Positions 52,270 through 63,256 of a stretch of 64,000 bases of DNA are shown here, in pieces. This stretch comes from Micropterix aruncella. Its lineage: Eukaryota; Arthropoda; Insecta; Lepidoptera; Micropterigidae. The notes below the pieces were generated by a model that had not been told where the DNA came from, searched no databases, and worked only from the letters and a program-made list of their open reading frames with translations. The DNA lies in NCBI GenBank assembly GCA_944548615.1, contig OX155965.1:24790946-24854945 (forward strand), given 5' to 3'. How positions within the stretch are numbered: position 1 is the stretch's first letter; each line of letters opens with the position of its first letter. Made by a program: the position numbers and the translations under genes.

Positions 52270-52348
52270 CAAGCTGAAGTGGCGCACTTGTTTTAAACTC
52301 GCATAAGATCACACCGGTCGTAGGTTCAAAACCTACCGATATGTATAT
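52270..52348 (+). repeat. tRNA-like sequence (pseudogene or SINE head)
   Basis: AAGCTGAAGTGGCGCACTTG resembles a D-arm/box A. GGTCGTAGGTTCAAAACCTA contains a perfect T-arm GTAGG-TTCAAAA-CCTAC. The acceptor stem does not pair, so it is not a functional tRNA. Confidence 0.4.
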
Positions 52349-52349
52349 T

Positions 52350-53395
52350 TTTTTTTTGTTTTTATACATAAAGAAACATTGTTATCAAATAAATGAACAC
52401 TTTTTATTAAAAAAAAGTAATATTGTAAATTAAAAAAAAAAATAAATAAATATTAAATATTATTTTACTTATTATTGTTTCTATTTTTCAACATATGATT
52501 TATCATGTTTTTAAACCTCTTTCATTTACACGGTGAAATAGCCATCTAAAACCGATATTTTTTTACTTCACATCTCCGATCCATCGAAATGTCAATTTGG
52601 TAATAATAAGTCATGAAACAGAGCGTCGCGAACGCAACCGCATATGTCGGCCTTCGAAGCCGAAATGAACCACGTTTCTAAGAGCCAATAACATTTCATT
52701 ATAAAAGGTTGGCTGTTATGCCATTTGAATCAGTAATTGATCCCCACATAAGAACCATATTGACCCAATGTCGCTTGCGGCATTTTGAATGCCAGCGCGT
52801 CGTCGCGAGAAGAGCGCGCTCATCTCATTGTATGACAAAAATAATATAAACGGGCTCTGCAAAATATTATTTTTAAAATATACTGATATTTTATTTGAAA
52901 AAAATAATCGTCAGTACTACAAGTTTATTGTACATAGTTTATGTAAAAAAAAACAAACTTGAAAAAAACACACAGTAATAAGTAATATTTAACAGTGAAT
53001 ATGGATGAAAGTTACACTTTTTATATAATTTTTTTTAACAAGAAAAACTTATTTTTTTAAATTTATGCGAAAGCATTCCTCTTTACAACTATTGTTAAAA
53101 TGCCGTAGTATTTTTTTTGAGTTTCTTGATCGTGCAGTTTAGTGTGAGGCACGTTTCAAAAAATGCTCTAAAATGAAAATTTCCTGTATAGCTCCCAGAT
53201 TTAATTATTTTCCTCAATTTTCCAATACTTAAAAAAAAATCTGAAATAGCTATCTACTTAAGAAAGGTACTGTGAGTTACGATAATTTTTTTTTGTTGGC
53301 TAACATCATCAGTTATTTCAGTATGACTGTTCAAAAATTGCCAAAAAATGTAATTTTCGAAATTTACCTACATCGTCGCCTTAAGCGGTCTCGCT
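52350..53395. other. No gene recognised
   Basis: Poly(A)/(T)-rich sequence. Around 52610-52840 composition is more balanced, but no motif was recognised on either strand. Confidence 0.45.
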
Positions 53396-53399
53396 CCCG

Positions 53400-53625
53400 T
53401 AACTAGTAGGGAGGTCGGAGAAATATGTCCAAAACGGGCAGTAGGTACGGACGCGAGTTCTGCCCGCTGGGTGCATATTCCCGGTGTCACGAGTGGCGTA
53501 ACTAAACAGTGGACTGTTTTGTCCCAAAGTCTTCTACGCTCACCTCACGGGAGACAGAACTATCAATGTCGTTAAAACTTCCTGGGGAGACGGGTTCGCC
53601 CGTTGTAATTGACGCCTTCAAGTAT
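53400..53625 (-). repeat. GC-rich unclassified repeat family, terminal part
   Basis: Contains CAGTGGACTGTTTTGTCCC, AAGTCTTCTACGCTCACC and ACGGGTTCGCCCGTTGTAAT, the end of the reverse-oriented unit as at 11330-11440. Confidence 0.65.
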
Positions 53626-53916
53626 TGCTTGCCAATTTTTGCCATTATTTGCCAATTTTTAATTTGGTATACTGGTTTCAATACGGTTTCAATACGTAAT
53701 AATTATGAACTTAAATGTTCGTATAGAATAATAAATGGGATTCTCTCTCTCTCTCTCTCTGTGTATTATCTGTGATGTGATCAGCTTATATTAAAAATGC
53801 GATAGATAGCACCAATAATTTGATGTTATTATTGTGATCATGGTAAATTATTGGGTTTTTATAAACAATTTTTCCTTTACAAGAAACCATTAATTATCAC
53901 TGTTTCTGATAGATGG

Positions 53917-54940
53917 CCAAATAAAAATCTATTAGTGTGGCCGTCAATGCTATCAACGCCACTTTCATTTCGCCGTTACAGAAGGGTTGCCAAATCATAC
54001 TATGGAGTTGAGCATTCTAATACCATATATAATCAATGATTATATGATGATGTTTTTCCTGGGTCAAATAACGAATAACAGCGTGTGCGCAAAAACGAAA
54101 CGAGGGGTTTAGAGAAAAAAAATATTACTGTTTCTCCCATTACGCAGTTTCTGGTATTGCTAAGCCCGCGAGTAATGGTGCTTGGCAACAAGGTCAAAAT
54201 CTGACCTGCTCCCGCTGGCGACCAGATGTTCCAGGGTAGTTCGAGCGAGGGTTACCAGATGGTAAACTGAAAAGTCCTGACCTGATTTCTAGAAAATAAT
54301 ATTAAAAACACATTTTTTTAAATTTATCAAAATGCTTTGTCCCGATCTAACCCTGGGCGCAGCAGCCATGTCATAGTGAAACTTAGAACAAGCTATCTAA
54401 ATTAAATGCGTATACAAAATTTCGTTTCTGTGCTGTTGACCGTTGACGAGTCCCCTCGTTGGAACCCAGCTCTTGGTGCAGCAGCCCGGTCGCAGTGACA
54501 CTTGGAACGGGCTATCATAATTGAATGCGTATACAAAATGTTGTGTCTGTGCTGTTGACTGTTGAGGAGTCCTCTCGTTGGAAGCCAATCCTGGGTGCAG
54601 CAGCTCTGGGTATGGCAGTGAAAGGACGGGCTATCATAATTGATAGCCCGTTTATGCACTCAGGGTTGGCTACTAACGAGGAGTCCCCTCGTTAGTAGCC
54701 AACCCTGAGTGCAGTAGCCATATCATGGTGGAACTTAGAAATAAATTATTGGATTTGTATAATCGCGCAGTCTTTAAAAAAATCATTAAATATGTTTTCA
54801 TAGATGGCCGAATCAAAATTCCATTAGCTTCGCCGTCAATGCTATGAGCGCCGACTGCATTTCGCCGGCGCTGAAGGGTTGCCCAAACGTACTATGGAGT
54901 TGAGTAATCTAATATTATATACATATTGGGCCCGATTGCG
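53917..54940. repeat. Direct repeat pair enclosing tandem and palindromic units
   Basis: A block at 53910-54020 (CGTCAATGCTATCAACGCC, GAAGGGTTGCCAAATCATAC, TATGGAGTTGAG) recurs at 54800-54930. Between them, a unit of about 115-120 bp beginning AACCCTGGGCGCAGCAGCC repeats from 54349, 54462 and 54582 with CTGTGCTGTTGAC and GAGTCCCCTCGTTGG shared. The array ends in two hairpins (54626-54651 and 54656-54712). Confidence 0.7.
54656..54712. repeat. Perfect 26 bp palindrome with 5 nt loop
   Basis: GCACTCAGGGTTGGCTACTA ACGAGG is followed by AGTCC and the exact reverse complement. The arm sequence derives from the tandem unit (AACCCTG...AGCC). A smaller hairpin with 11 bp arms, ACGGGCTATCA-TAAT-TGATAGCCCGT, lies just before it. 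Confidence 0.85.
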
Positions 54941-55687
54941 TTTTTTCGTGAACTTAAATTGGAAGTAAGTTCAACCGAACGAGACAGAGCAATACGTTAG
55001 AGCGGATTATGAAATGAACGTTCGTCGTTTTCCCGCAAAACTATTTGTTGAACTTATATAGGTAGGTACGTCCGAATAAATTTGAACATATTTCACATTT
55101 GACTTCGTTGGGTAGTTTTAATGCGGGAAAGCGACAACCGATCATTTCACATTCCGTTCTAACATGTTGCCCTATCTTGTTCACATGAACCAATTTCCGA
55201 TTTTAGTTCACGAAGAAACGCAATCGAGCCCATTATCAAAGGTACAAGCGATTATTTGATGTAAGGGGCTCTATATGCATATCAAGCATCGCGTCGTGGG
55301 CTGGGAATGATTCAATCACATTGATATTGATTTCAAAATCTGGTTCGGTACAATTATAATACGAAATAACGCCACGAGAGTCAAAAGTTTACCTCTTCCC
55401 CGATAGAGCTAACAAGAAGTGAGAGATTCATACTGCCGAACGGAGCAATTGCTAGAATGATTGGATAGCGAAAGTGTGCGTAATAGGGCTGCTGAATTCT
55501 AAAGTCGAACCCGAAATCAACGTTGTAGATTTGATAAAGAAGGGAGCGAGCTTGCCTTTCCCTTTCCCCAGATACATTTAGTCCAGTCTAAAAATAAATA
55601 AATCGGGGCAGCAAGTGCCCAATATGCTATCGAAGCCTCGTATGGTTTACCTTTTTTACCCGGGAAATCGAGACGGAAATAAATAGA

Positions 55688-55887
55688 ACGAGCAAAGAAT
55701 TAGGGTTTCATCTGTGAGAGATCTTGGGGTCATTATAGATAATAAATTGGTATTTGCGGAGCACATAAAAATGCTATTTGGACGGCTAACAAAATGTTGG
55801 AAATTGTCCTTAGAGCATCTACTCTTTTCAGGTTGACCGATACCATAAAAATATTATTTAATTCTTACGTAACAAGTCATTTTCAAT
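55688..55887 (+). pseudogene. LINE RT fragment, 5' part, interrupted by hAT element
   Basis: SVRDLGVIIDNKLVFAEHIK, ANKMLEIVLRASTLF, TIKILFNSYVTSHF: the post-core RT region (RDLGVxxDxxLxFxxHI...LYxxxVRSxxEY). It continues after the insertion as VWNPQYKTYI at about 56744-56773. There is a frameshift between AEHI and ANKM. Confidence 0.7.
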
Positions 55888-56743
55888 CAGGGTTGGCAAA
55901 AACCCGGGTTTTATCAAAAAATATCTGGCCACTGGGTTATTTCGGGTTTTTTCGGGGATTTTTGGGCTTTTTTGGGGAATTTTGGGTTTTTTTCGGAGTT
56001 AATGAGAATTTTAAATTAATACCTATATTTTAATTTTACATTTTATTTTATTTTATTACCATTTTATTGCATTTTTTTCTCCCAATCCAAATCTCTTTAC
56101 TACTGAATAAAGTTGTAACACTACCATGAAGGGAATTCCTCCGAAAATCCATTATTTTCACAACAGGATAATAATTAACACTAACAACCGCTAGTGGCGC
56201 TGTTTCGGCGCGAAAGTATTGAGTAGTAGTGCTGGCAGCGTTTCGGCGCGAAAGTATTGAGTAGTAGTTACAAACGATTTTAGAACTAAATAGTGTATAT
56301 TAAGTGTGTATAACGGTCTTTGTCGCTTGAAGAGTTTTGTAATAGTTTTGTAATAAATCAAGTTGAGTGTTCTATCTTGTTTTTGCATTTTATGCTGCCT
56401 ATCCACGTAACAATATTATCCATAAGTTATCTTATAAATCATGCCAAAAGTAGTGGCATTACACTTGCCCGGCCAGTTCTGCATCAATTGAAAGACTTCT
56501 CAACATTTGGAATGGTCTGGAGTAAATTACGGAACAGACTGGGTGTGTCACAAATACATCCTTTTTTTTTCTTTTTGATAAAATATAATATAAATGCTAT
56601 ATCCGTTCATTGATTTAATTATTATAAACAAGTATTTTTTTAAAAACCCACATTCGTCAAAAACCCTCGGGTTTTTTCAGGTGGGTTTTACCCAATTTAA
56701 CCCAGTGGGTTTTTTCGGGTTGGGGAAAATCAAGCCAACCCTG
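55888..56743. mobile_element. hAT element with CAGGGTTGGC ends, inside a LINE
   Basis: Ends CAGGGTTGGC (55888-55897) and GCCAACCCTG (56734-56743), with subterminal CCCGGGTTTT/AAAACCCAC-type sequence typical of hAT. Inside, at about 56490-56545, FSTFGMVWSKLRNRLG matches the FSxxGxxxSxxRNRL C-terminal hAT dimerisation motif. Most of the transposase is lost. An 8 bp duplication is not obvious at the junctions (TTTTCAAT versus TCTGGAAC). Confidence 0.65.
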
Positions 56744-56826
56744 TCTGGAACCCGCAATACAAAACATATATTTCCCGAAGACAATCTCAACACTCTTAGC
56801 AACCTACTTAAATCTTGTTTGCCCTG
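56744..56826 (+). pseudogene. LINE RT fragment, continuation after hAT
   Basis: VWNPQYKTYI resumes the frame broken at 55887 and then decays, ending near TGA 56824-56826. Confidence 0.55.
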
Positions 56827-56829
56827 ATG

Positions 56830-59110
56830 CGAAATCATACGATACGTGAAAGAAAATTGTATCGTAATTATTATTTAATGTTAAATATTTTGATTTTTAA
56901 TATTTTAATTTTTGGATTTATTTGATTTTGAATAAAAAATAATATTTATTTGATTTTAGTGATTTAATTTTAATATCATTCATTTATTTATTTATTTATT
57001 ATTATTATTTATTAATTAAAGAGAAGTACATTTGTCACGGCAGTACATTGTAAGTTTAATACTAGAGGCTTAAATGTAAATAATAGCAAATTAGAAAGCA
57101 CCGCCGACCACAATTTTTTCAAATCAACGCCGCCTAACTAGGCCTAGGCTCATACAAAGGCAAGCGTATCAAGTAGACAGTGGCGTATGCATACTTTAGA
57201 CTACTTAATTTTAAAAATATGCTGGGCATCAAATAATATTAAAAATGAACTAATAATAATAAACACTGTAATTTGAGTGTAGTGTGGTGTGACTGTAGTG
57301 TATTGAAGTGTGATGTAACTGTAGCTGTAGTGTGCTGGAAAAATAACATTCAATAAATGGTGAAATAATCAAATTGAATAATAATAATATAATGTAATAA
57401 ATTCAATTTATTTAAATTAAATTACATAAGAATGTCAAATATTTGGTGGCTAATATCCCGACCTTCATTCAGGAGCCACCTGTGACACCGTTTTTTTAAA
57501 TTAGTCGCATTAAATTGTGGTTTCCTGTATGTACCAATAATTAATAGGTATGTCCTGAAAACCAGGATAAAAGATATCCTGAGGATACCCCTTAACTTGC
57601 AGCGTTTGTAGTTTTATTACATAGTCTTTGTCTATTTACTGTTTTAATTTTTAATCTGTGTGTTTTTGTTTCTTTTGTATATGTTTTTGTAACAACAGCT
57701 GCAAATAAATATTTTTCTATAATTGAGGCAATTCAAAAACGGATGACGAAGCGTTTAAATTTGTAATATTTTATAAAACCATCTTCCTAAACAGAGTCAC
57801 TTCGGTTTCATGAGATTATGACGTTAGAAAAGTGCCGAAGCATGATCGACGCAGTATGATGCTAGTCAAACCTTGGGGCAAATTAATTCCCTTACCCCCC
57901 CCCCCCCCCCCCTCGACTAGCTCGCTCGCAGCGTTCCGTCCAACTGCGAATCGTCAATTCCAACTATGCAAAAAAAGCTTTTCTTTATAGAGCTTGTCAT
58001 CATTACAGTAGTTATGGATGTTTATATATATGCCATACCTTCAGATACATTTAAAAATCTAATTATAAATATACTACAAATACTTAAGTAATTTGTTTAT
58101 TACGTAATTAGTTATATATTGTCCTATTATCTTTGTGTTTACATAACTTTTTACTTTTCTCATTTCGTTGTTATAACGTGTTAAATTACATAATTACTTA
58201 ATATATTTATACATTTATTTATAATTTCTTTTTTGCTCTCTTTACTTTTAAATATTTCTCTTTTTATACTTTGGACTGGCACATTAGTAACTTAATAATT
58301 AATTAAGCTTTATTTCGAAAAAAAACTTAACAATTTCAATCCAAAAAAAAAACTTTTTTTTTCAGGATATCTATTTCTTTTCTTTTAAATCGCATAGAGC
58401 GCATTATATGGCCGTTTAATATGTGAAAATATATAAATAGTTTATGTTTGTTTAATTTTTATTTGGTAATATGTTTTATTGTATATAATACTATTTGTTT
58501 CCCAAGAAAATAGAAATACAAATCAAACATACCTATATACGTAGCTCATTGCAATAGCTATAGCTCAATATATATGTGGAGGTGTGTCCATTACACGAAA
58601 GGATATAAAGGATATCCGCCGAGTTGACCGCATTTTTGCGGGCGCTGCCTTTTCAGGTCAATTCGATTTTCATCTCAAACACATCGAAGTCGAAGTGTAG
58701 CCACTGAAGGATCGGGGAGGGAGAAGGGGTGCTTTCTAGAGCGTCGATAATGTCGTTGCCGGTGGAAAAGATAAATATTATCATAGTTTTTTCTTCTGTC
58801 AACAGACATCCTCATCGCCAACATGGAACAATGTTACATGGAACAAGTTAGTGTTGCATCATCATTCGCATCATCGATATGCAACATTATCATTGATCTT
58901 TTCCTGAAGTGTCGTATGTTGAAGACTAAGTTATTTACTCCATTCAACTGGCTGAAGTCATTCAAGACACTCTGATAGTGCATCTGTGTCATCGCCGTTT
59001 ATGTCTCCACATACTGAGCTATTGAGATATTTTCTAATGATTAATTTCCATCTGATTCAGCTATTTCGCTATTCACAATCATCTGAACTTAATCTTATTT
59101 CAACATTGGT
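56830..59110. other. No gene recognised; simple repeats
   Basis: AT-rich with (TTTA)n around 56983-57015 and a polyC run at 57895-57912. Several unrecognised short frames. No transposon end or host exon could be supported. Confidence 0.45.
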
Positions 59111-59116
59111 AACTTG

Positions 59117-59480
59117 GATGTGTTAACTACAACGGGCGAACCCGTCATCTCAGGAAGTTTTAACGATATTTGATCGTTCTGTCTCCCATGAGGTGAGCGT
59201 CTTGTCTCCCCAAGACTTAAGACGAAAAAATCCACTGTCTAGTTACGCCACTCACCCGTAGGAGCCCAACGCCTTACCGCGAGATAACCAGGTTAATCAA
59301 CTAGCTGGCCCACACTCGCGCCCTTTCGGCCAGTAACGGCCGGATTACTCCAGTCTCCCGAATAGTTACGTGTTCGAAGTCGCTTACGCGGACCTCTCCC
59401 TTGCGTAGCTGTAATTCGATGTCTACCGAATCTATCGCAGACCACGGCGTTCTTTACCCGGATCATGACCGGGTATCGGG
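59117..59480 (+). repeat. GC-rich unclassified repeat family, forward copy
   Basis: Begins TTAACTACAACGGGCGAACC and follows the family order through GAGGTGAGCG, CGCCTTACCGCGAGATA and CGGACCTCTCCCTT. It is cut at about 59480 by the tail of a LINE. Confidence 0.7.
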
Positions 59481-59481
59481 T

Positions 59482-60330
59482 AATAGAATAGAATAGAATA
59501 GAATTATCTTTATTTTATATAATTTGTCATACAATTTTGTGGCTCGCCAAGTTCGAGCAGTGTTGTTTACATATGTGTCTTGGGGTAAGATCTAATGTAA
59601 TAATGTATTGGGCTCAGTCCATAGGAGAACTGGCTCATGCTTTCGCTATATGTCTTATTTCTATTTCTAAGGCTAAAGGATAGGGATGCGAGGAGGGACC
59701 GTTCGCTTGGAGAGCGGTTTACCTCTTTCTTTTTTACAAATATAATCAATTTCGCCGGTACGCAGGCCGGGCAACATAGGATTGTGATGGTTCAACTTAT
59801 TGTATCTATCCCCAGGAAGAGTAAGTCCTGGGATTTCTTGGTCTTTCAATTTGCGAAGCATGTCTTCATGAAGGTCTCTGGCACGTATGTACCAAGGATC
59901 CTCATCGAGCATGTCCCAAATTACTTCAGAGCTTGTATTTCGTGGAAAATTACCGGCTGTTTTTAATGACATTCGATATTGCCTCTCTAATTCTGTTAGC
60001 TTGGACTTGCACACCCTGGGGTATAGCTGTACAATTCCGTAGTCAATTATCGGTAGCAAGGTGGTTTTGATTATTTTTATTTTTATTTTTAGAGATACTT
60101 TGCTATACCACCCTATGATGGGAGCTAACAGACCTCGCACCTGTTTCACTTTTTTTACTGTGTTTTAACATGTTCTTTCATCACTAATCTTTGGTCGAGG
60201 TGTACTCCGAGATATTTAATTTTAGTCTTTATTGGCAACACCTCTCCTCGGAGTAGGAGGGTGCGGTCATATTTATGTTTGTTCGTGAACATCACGCACT
60301 TATTTTTGACGCTTCAATGAAGCGTCTTTT
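59482..60330 (-). pseudogene. Jockey-like LINE 3' fragment with (TTCTA)n tail
   Basis: Minus strand: CVMFTNKHKYDRTLLLRGEV, LPIKTKIKYLGVHLDQRL, VKTQ, then after a stop VRGLLAPIIGWYSKVSLKIK, IIKTTLLPIIDYGIVQLYPR, LERQYRMSLKTAGNFPRN, PWYIRARDLHEDM and a stop near 59673. KYLGVxLDxxL, LLPxxDYG and PWYxRxxDLHxD are hallmarks of the jockey clade after the RT core. The 3' end carries a (AATAG)n repeat on the plus strand at 59484-59505. Truncated and with a stop. Confidence 0.78.
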
Positions 60331-60385
60331 TGAAACCTTTCTCAAAGTTATTAATACAAATTTCCATATTATTTTTTGCGATAAA

Positions 60386-60639
60386 TCTATCTATATATGT
60401 ATATAAAACAAATTCGGGTTTGTTCAAACACTTATAACTCGAGAAGAGCCGGACCGATTTTCATGGTTTTTGATTTGTTGGATTTGTCTCCGGAATAACT
60501 ATTAAAAACATTAGAAAATTAGCGAAAAATAAAATAAAATAAAAAACATTTTCTGAAAAATTAAATAAAAGAAAAAACATTTTCGCATACATTTTATTTT
60601 TTTCGGAAAAAAAATCCATACATATTTGTTTTAGGTGTA
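60386..60639 (+). repeat. Helitron-like 5' end, partial copy
   Basis: Starts TCTATCTATATATGTATATA and then GGGTTTGTTCAAACACTTAT, AACTCGAGAA. It is interrupted by the next copy at 60640. Confidence 0.5.
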
Positions 60640-61173
60640 TCTATCTATATATATAAAACCAAGTCGGGTTTGTTCGAACACTTATAACTCGAGAACGACT
60701 ACACCGATTTTCATGGTTTTTTATTTGTTGTATTTGTCTCCTTCAACATTGGAAAACAATGGATAATTAACGAAAAAATTAAATAAAAGACAAAACATTT
60801 TCCCATACAAAATGTTTATGGGTTTCGTAGCTGTTAAACATATAATGTTCATCCCGTCGATACGGTAAACTCTCCCCTCAAATTAAAGAAAGTATTTAAA
60901 TAACGGTTTCGAATCGACAACATATATCCACAATATTCGGACGACAATTATTATATAGTTTAATTCAATCATGTCATGCTGACACGTGATTGATATACTT
61001 ATTTTTTGTACTTTTATATTTCTTTTTGTGTTATTATCATATTAAAGTAGTGAACTTAATATTTATTTTATATTCATTGTATTACTTCCATAAAATCATA
61101 AATTAAGTTCAGCTAATCTGTAACACGACATTCATTGATCGTTAGGCGGTACGAGGTTCGCCGGGTCAGCTAG
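60640..61173 (+). mobile_element. 534 bp Helitron-like nonautonomous element
   Basis: Begins TCTATCTATATATATAAAAC and ends GGCGGTACGAGGTTCGCC GGGTCAGCTAG. TC at the 5' end, a GGCG/CGCC hairpin about nine bases before a terminal CTAG, and no TIRs or target duplication are the Helitron terminal rules. Inserted between A and T. Noncoding. Confidence 0.6.
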
Positions 61174-61660
61174 TATATATATAAAACAAAGTCAGTTTTG
61201 TTCGAACACTTATAACTCGGGTACGGATGGACCAATTTTCATGGTTTTTTAATTGTAGTATTTGTCTCCGTCCCGAATGAACTGCAATTTGGCGTGGATA
61301 TATAATATTAAGAGTTGAAAAGATTGTGGTTGAAATCGGGTCACCAGAGGGAGCGGTAGACATACTACGATCTCGAAATATTGGAATTACAGACTTGAAA
61401 TTTGGTACATAGATGCGGTCGTAGGGTTATTCTTAAATTTTAGTTACGATATATTTTACATAAGCGTCACAAAAACATCCAACATACATTTTAATCGAAT
61501 AATAGCGTCGAACCGTCCGAGGCTAGCCGAGGGTGGGGGGATTGGGGTTGGAGGGGGGTCGGGGGGGGTAGGGGTTGGTGAGGGGGAACTTTAGAGGGTT
61601 AAGGGGGGTTGGGGGAAGGGTTTGGCGCGCAGGGGAGGGATGTCTGCCTATTTTATTTCC
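61174..61660 (+). repeat. Third Helitron-like head fused to the 33.4 kb repeat family
   Basis: TATATATATAAAACAAAGTC, GTTCGAACACTTATAACTCG repeats the head of the previous copies. From 61290 it continues with the family seen at 33640-34060 (GAGTTGAAAAGATT, CACCAGAGGGAGCG), then a G-rich run 61528-61625. Confidence 0.5.
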
Positions 61661-62000
61661 AATCAAATATTTTTGCAATTGCTTTTATACTTGACACATT
61701 TTGAATTCCTCTTTCACGTCCTGAATTTAACCAAGTTTACATTTTTACTGCTAACTTAATAATGTTTACTCCATAACGACTACCATTGATCATGAAGCTA
61801 TTATTCATCGTATTATCATACGTATTAAAATACATATTATCAGTGTTACATAGGTTTTTAGTAGAAATGGCGAAATTTTCATTGAGCCCCAGAAATCGCC
61901 CTGGGAAATCGCATCCGTATTCCATTTACTGATTTTTTATCTGCGGCACACTCTATACGGGCAATATTAACTTGGGCGACCAATCTTTCGGCGGAAAGTT
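61661..62000. other. No gene recognised
   Basis: AT-rich without recognised motifs. Confidence 0.4.
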
Positions 62001-62288
62001 TTATGATTTAGAACTTGTTGACACGGACTCTCTTTTCCCCGCCGCATCACGTGTAATATATCTCCGTTCCGGGTTTTTCCCTTTTCGGGGTTTTATGGCG
62101 GCCCATTTCGATCCATTTAAATTGCTTCCCGAAGCCATTCGGCCACTCCGGAAGGTGTGAATCTTGCGTACTTTCATAGTTAGGGTCGGGGGCTTGAGAT
62201 TATTACATAAATCAGCGTTTTCGGAGTAGCAGTAAAGAGTAGCAAGAGCAGAAAGAAGTAGGAAGACGCCAACTCGTTTATTTATCAT
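62001..62288 (-). CDS. Hypothetical small protein with signal-peptide-like N-terminus
   Basis: 95 codons from ATG at 62288. The start MINKRVGVFLLLSALATLYC has the basic n-region and hydrophobic h-region of a secretory signal, followed by YSENADLCNN. The rest is basic and unrecognised (FRSGRMASGSNLNGSKWAAI). Possible donors GTAATA or GTACGC within the ORF would make this a first exon only. It may equally be chance. Confidence 0.25.
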   Translation of the reverse strand: MINKRVGVFLLLSALATLYCYSENADLCNNLKPPTLTMKVRKIHTFRSGRMASGSNLNGSKWAAIKPRKGKNPERRYITRDAAGKRESVSTSSKS

Positions 62289-62596
62289 AATTATCTGTGA
62301 TCATTATTATCAGAGTGAGATCTGAAAGCATTTTTTATCAATATTAAATTTTATTCTATTTAATTGGTAATTTACAATTATCTACAGTAAATGGACATAT
62401 ACAATTAGAATGTCATAGCCGCGAATCCAGTACCAAATAACTGATAACATATTATGCCAGAAACTGTTGCCAGTGATCCTATTTTAATATCGCCTAACTA
62501 GGCAATAGCCTGTTCTATGGCGGATATTTAAATTGTTTTAAATATATTATGAACTAATATAAAAAACTAAGTTATGTTGAATATATAAAATGTAGT

Positions 62597-63256
62597 AATG
62601 TAGACGATCTCACGCCGAATCCCATTTCATTGAATGGACAACCGCTGAAGCAGGTGCAGGAGTACACATACCTAGGACGGGTGATAAAGCTCGGCCGGGA
62701 CTCGATGATGGCAGAGATAAAGCGAAGAAAACAATTGGGATGGGCAGCCTTCGGGAAGCTGAGCTTCATGCTAAAGTTCAGAATTACCCAATCGCTCAAG
62801 ACAAAGGTGTTTAATCAGTGCGTGTTGCCGGCTATGACGTATGCTTGTGAGACATGGACACTGACTGCTGTGATGATCTACGCGCTAAAGGTGGTGCAGC
62901 GTAACATGGAGCGAGTAATGCTCGGCATATCGTTGCGCGATCGAGTCCGAAACGAGCTCATCAGACAGCGCACGAAGGTGGTTGACGTGAGTCAAAGAGT
63001 GGCCAAGCTGAAATCAGCTTGGGCCGGCCACTTGGCCCGACGACAAGACGAACGGTGAAGCAAGCACGTTTTGAAGTGGAGACGCCGGCTAGGCAGAAGA
63101 AGTGTGGGCAGACCACCGACTCGATGGTCGGATGACAGCTGGACCAGTCTGGATGCGGGAAACGGACAACCGATTCGGATGGAGAGTGATTGGAGAGGCG
63201 TATGCCCAACGGTGGGCGAATGCGCGCTGATGAAGAAGAAGAAGAAGAGGAAGTAA
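62597..63256 (+). pseudogene. RTE-type LINE 3' fragment
   Basis: VDDLTPNPISLNGQPLKQ, EYTYLGRVIKLGRDSMMAEI, RRKQLGWAAFGKLSFMLK, FNQCVLPAMTYACETWTLT, QRNMERVMLGISLRDRVRN, WAGHLARRQDER, an in-frame TGA (63056-63058) where Trp is expected, then SKHVLKWRRRLGRRSVGRPP TRWSDD. These are the post-RT blocks of insect RTE endonuclease-RT proteins. The frame is otherwise continuous from 62597 to 63256, so the copy is young. The 3' end is a (GAA)n tail at 63228-63252. Upstream RT core and endonuclease are missing. Confidence 0.82.

Noticed and set aside
52270..52348. A functional tRNA gene
   Set aside because: The T-arm is perfect, but no acceptor stem or clean anticodon arm could be drawn.
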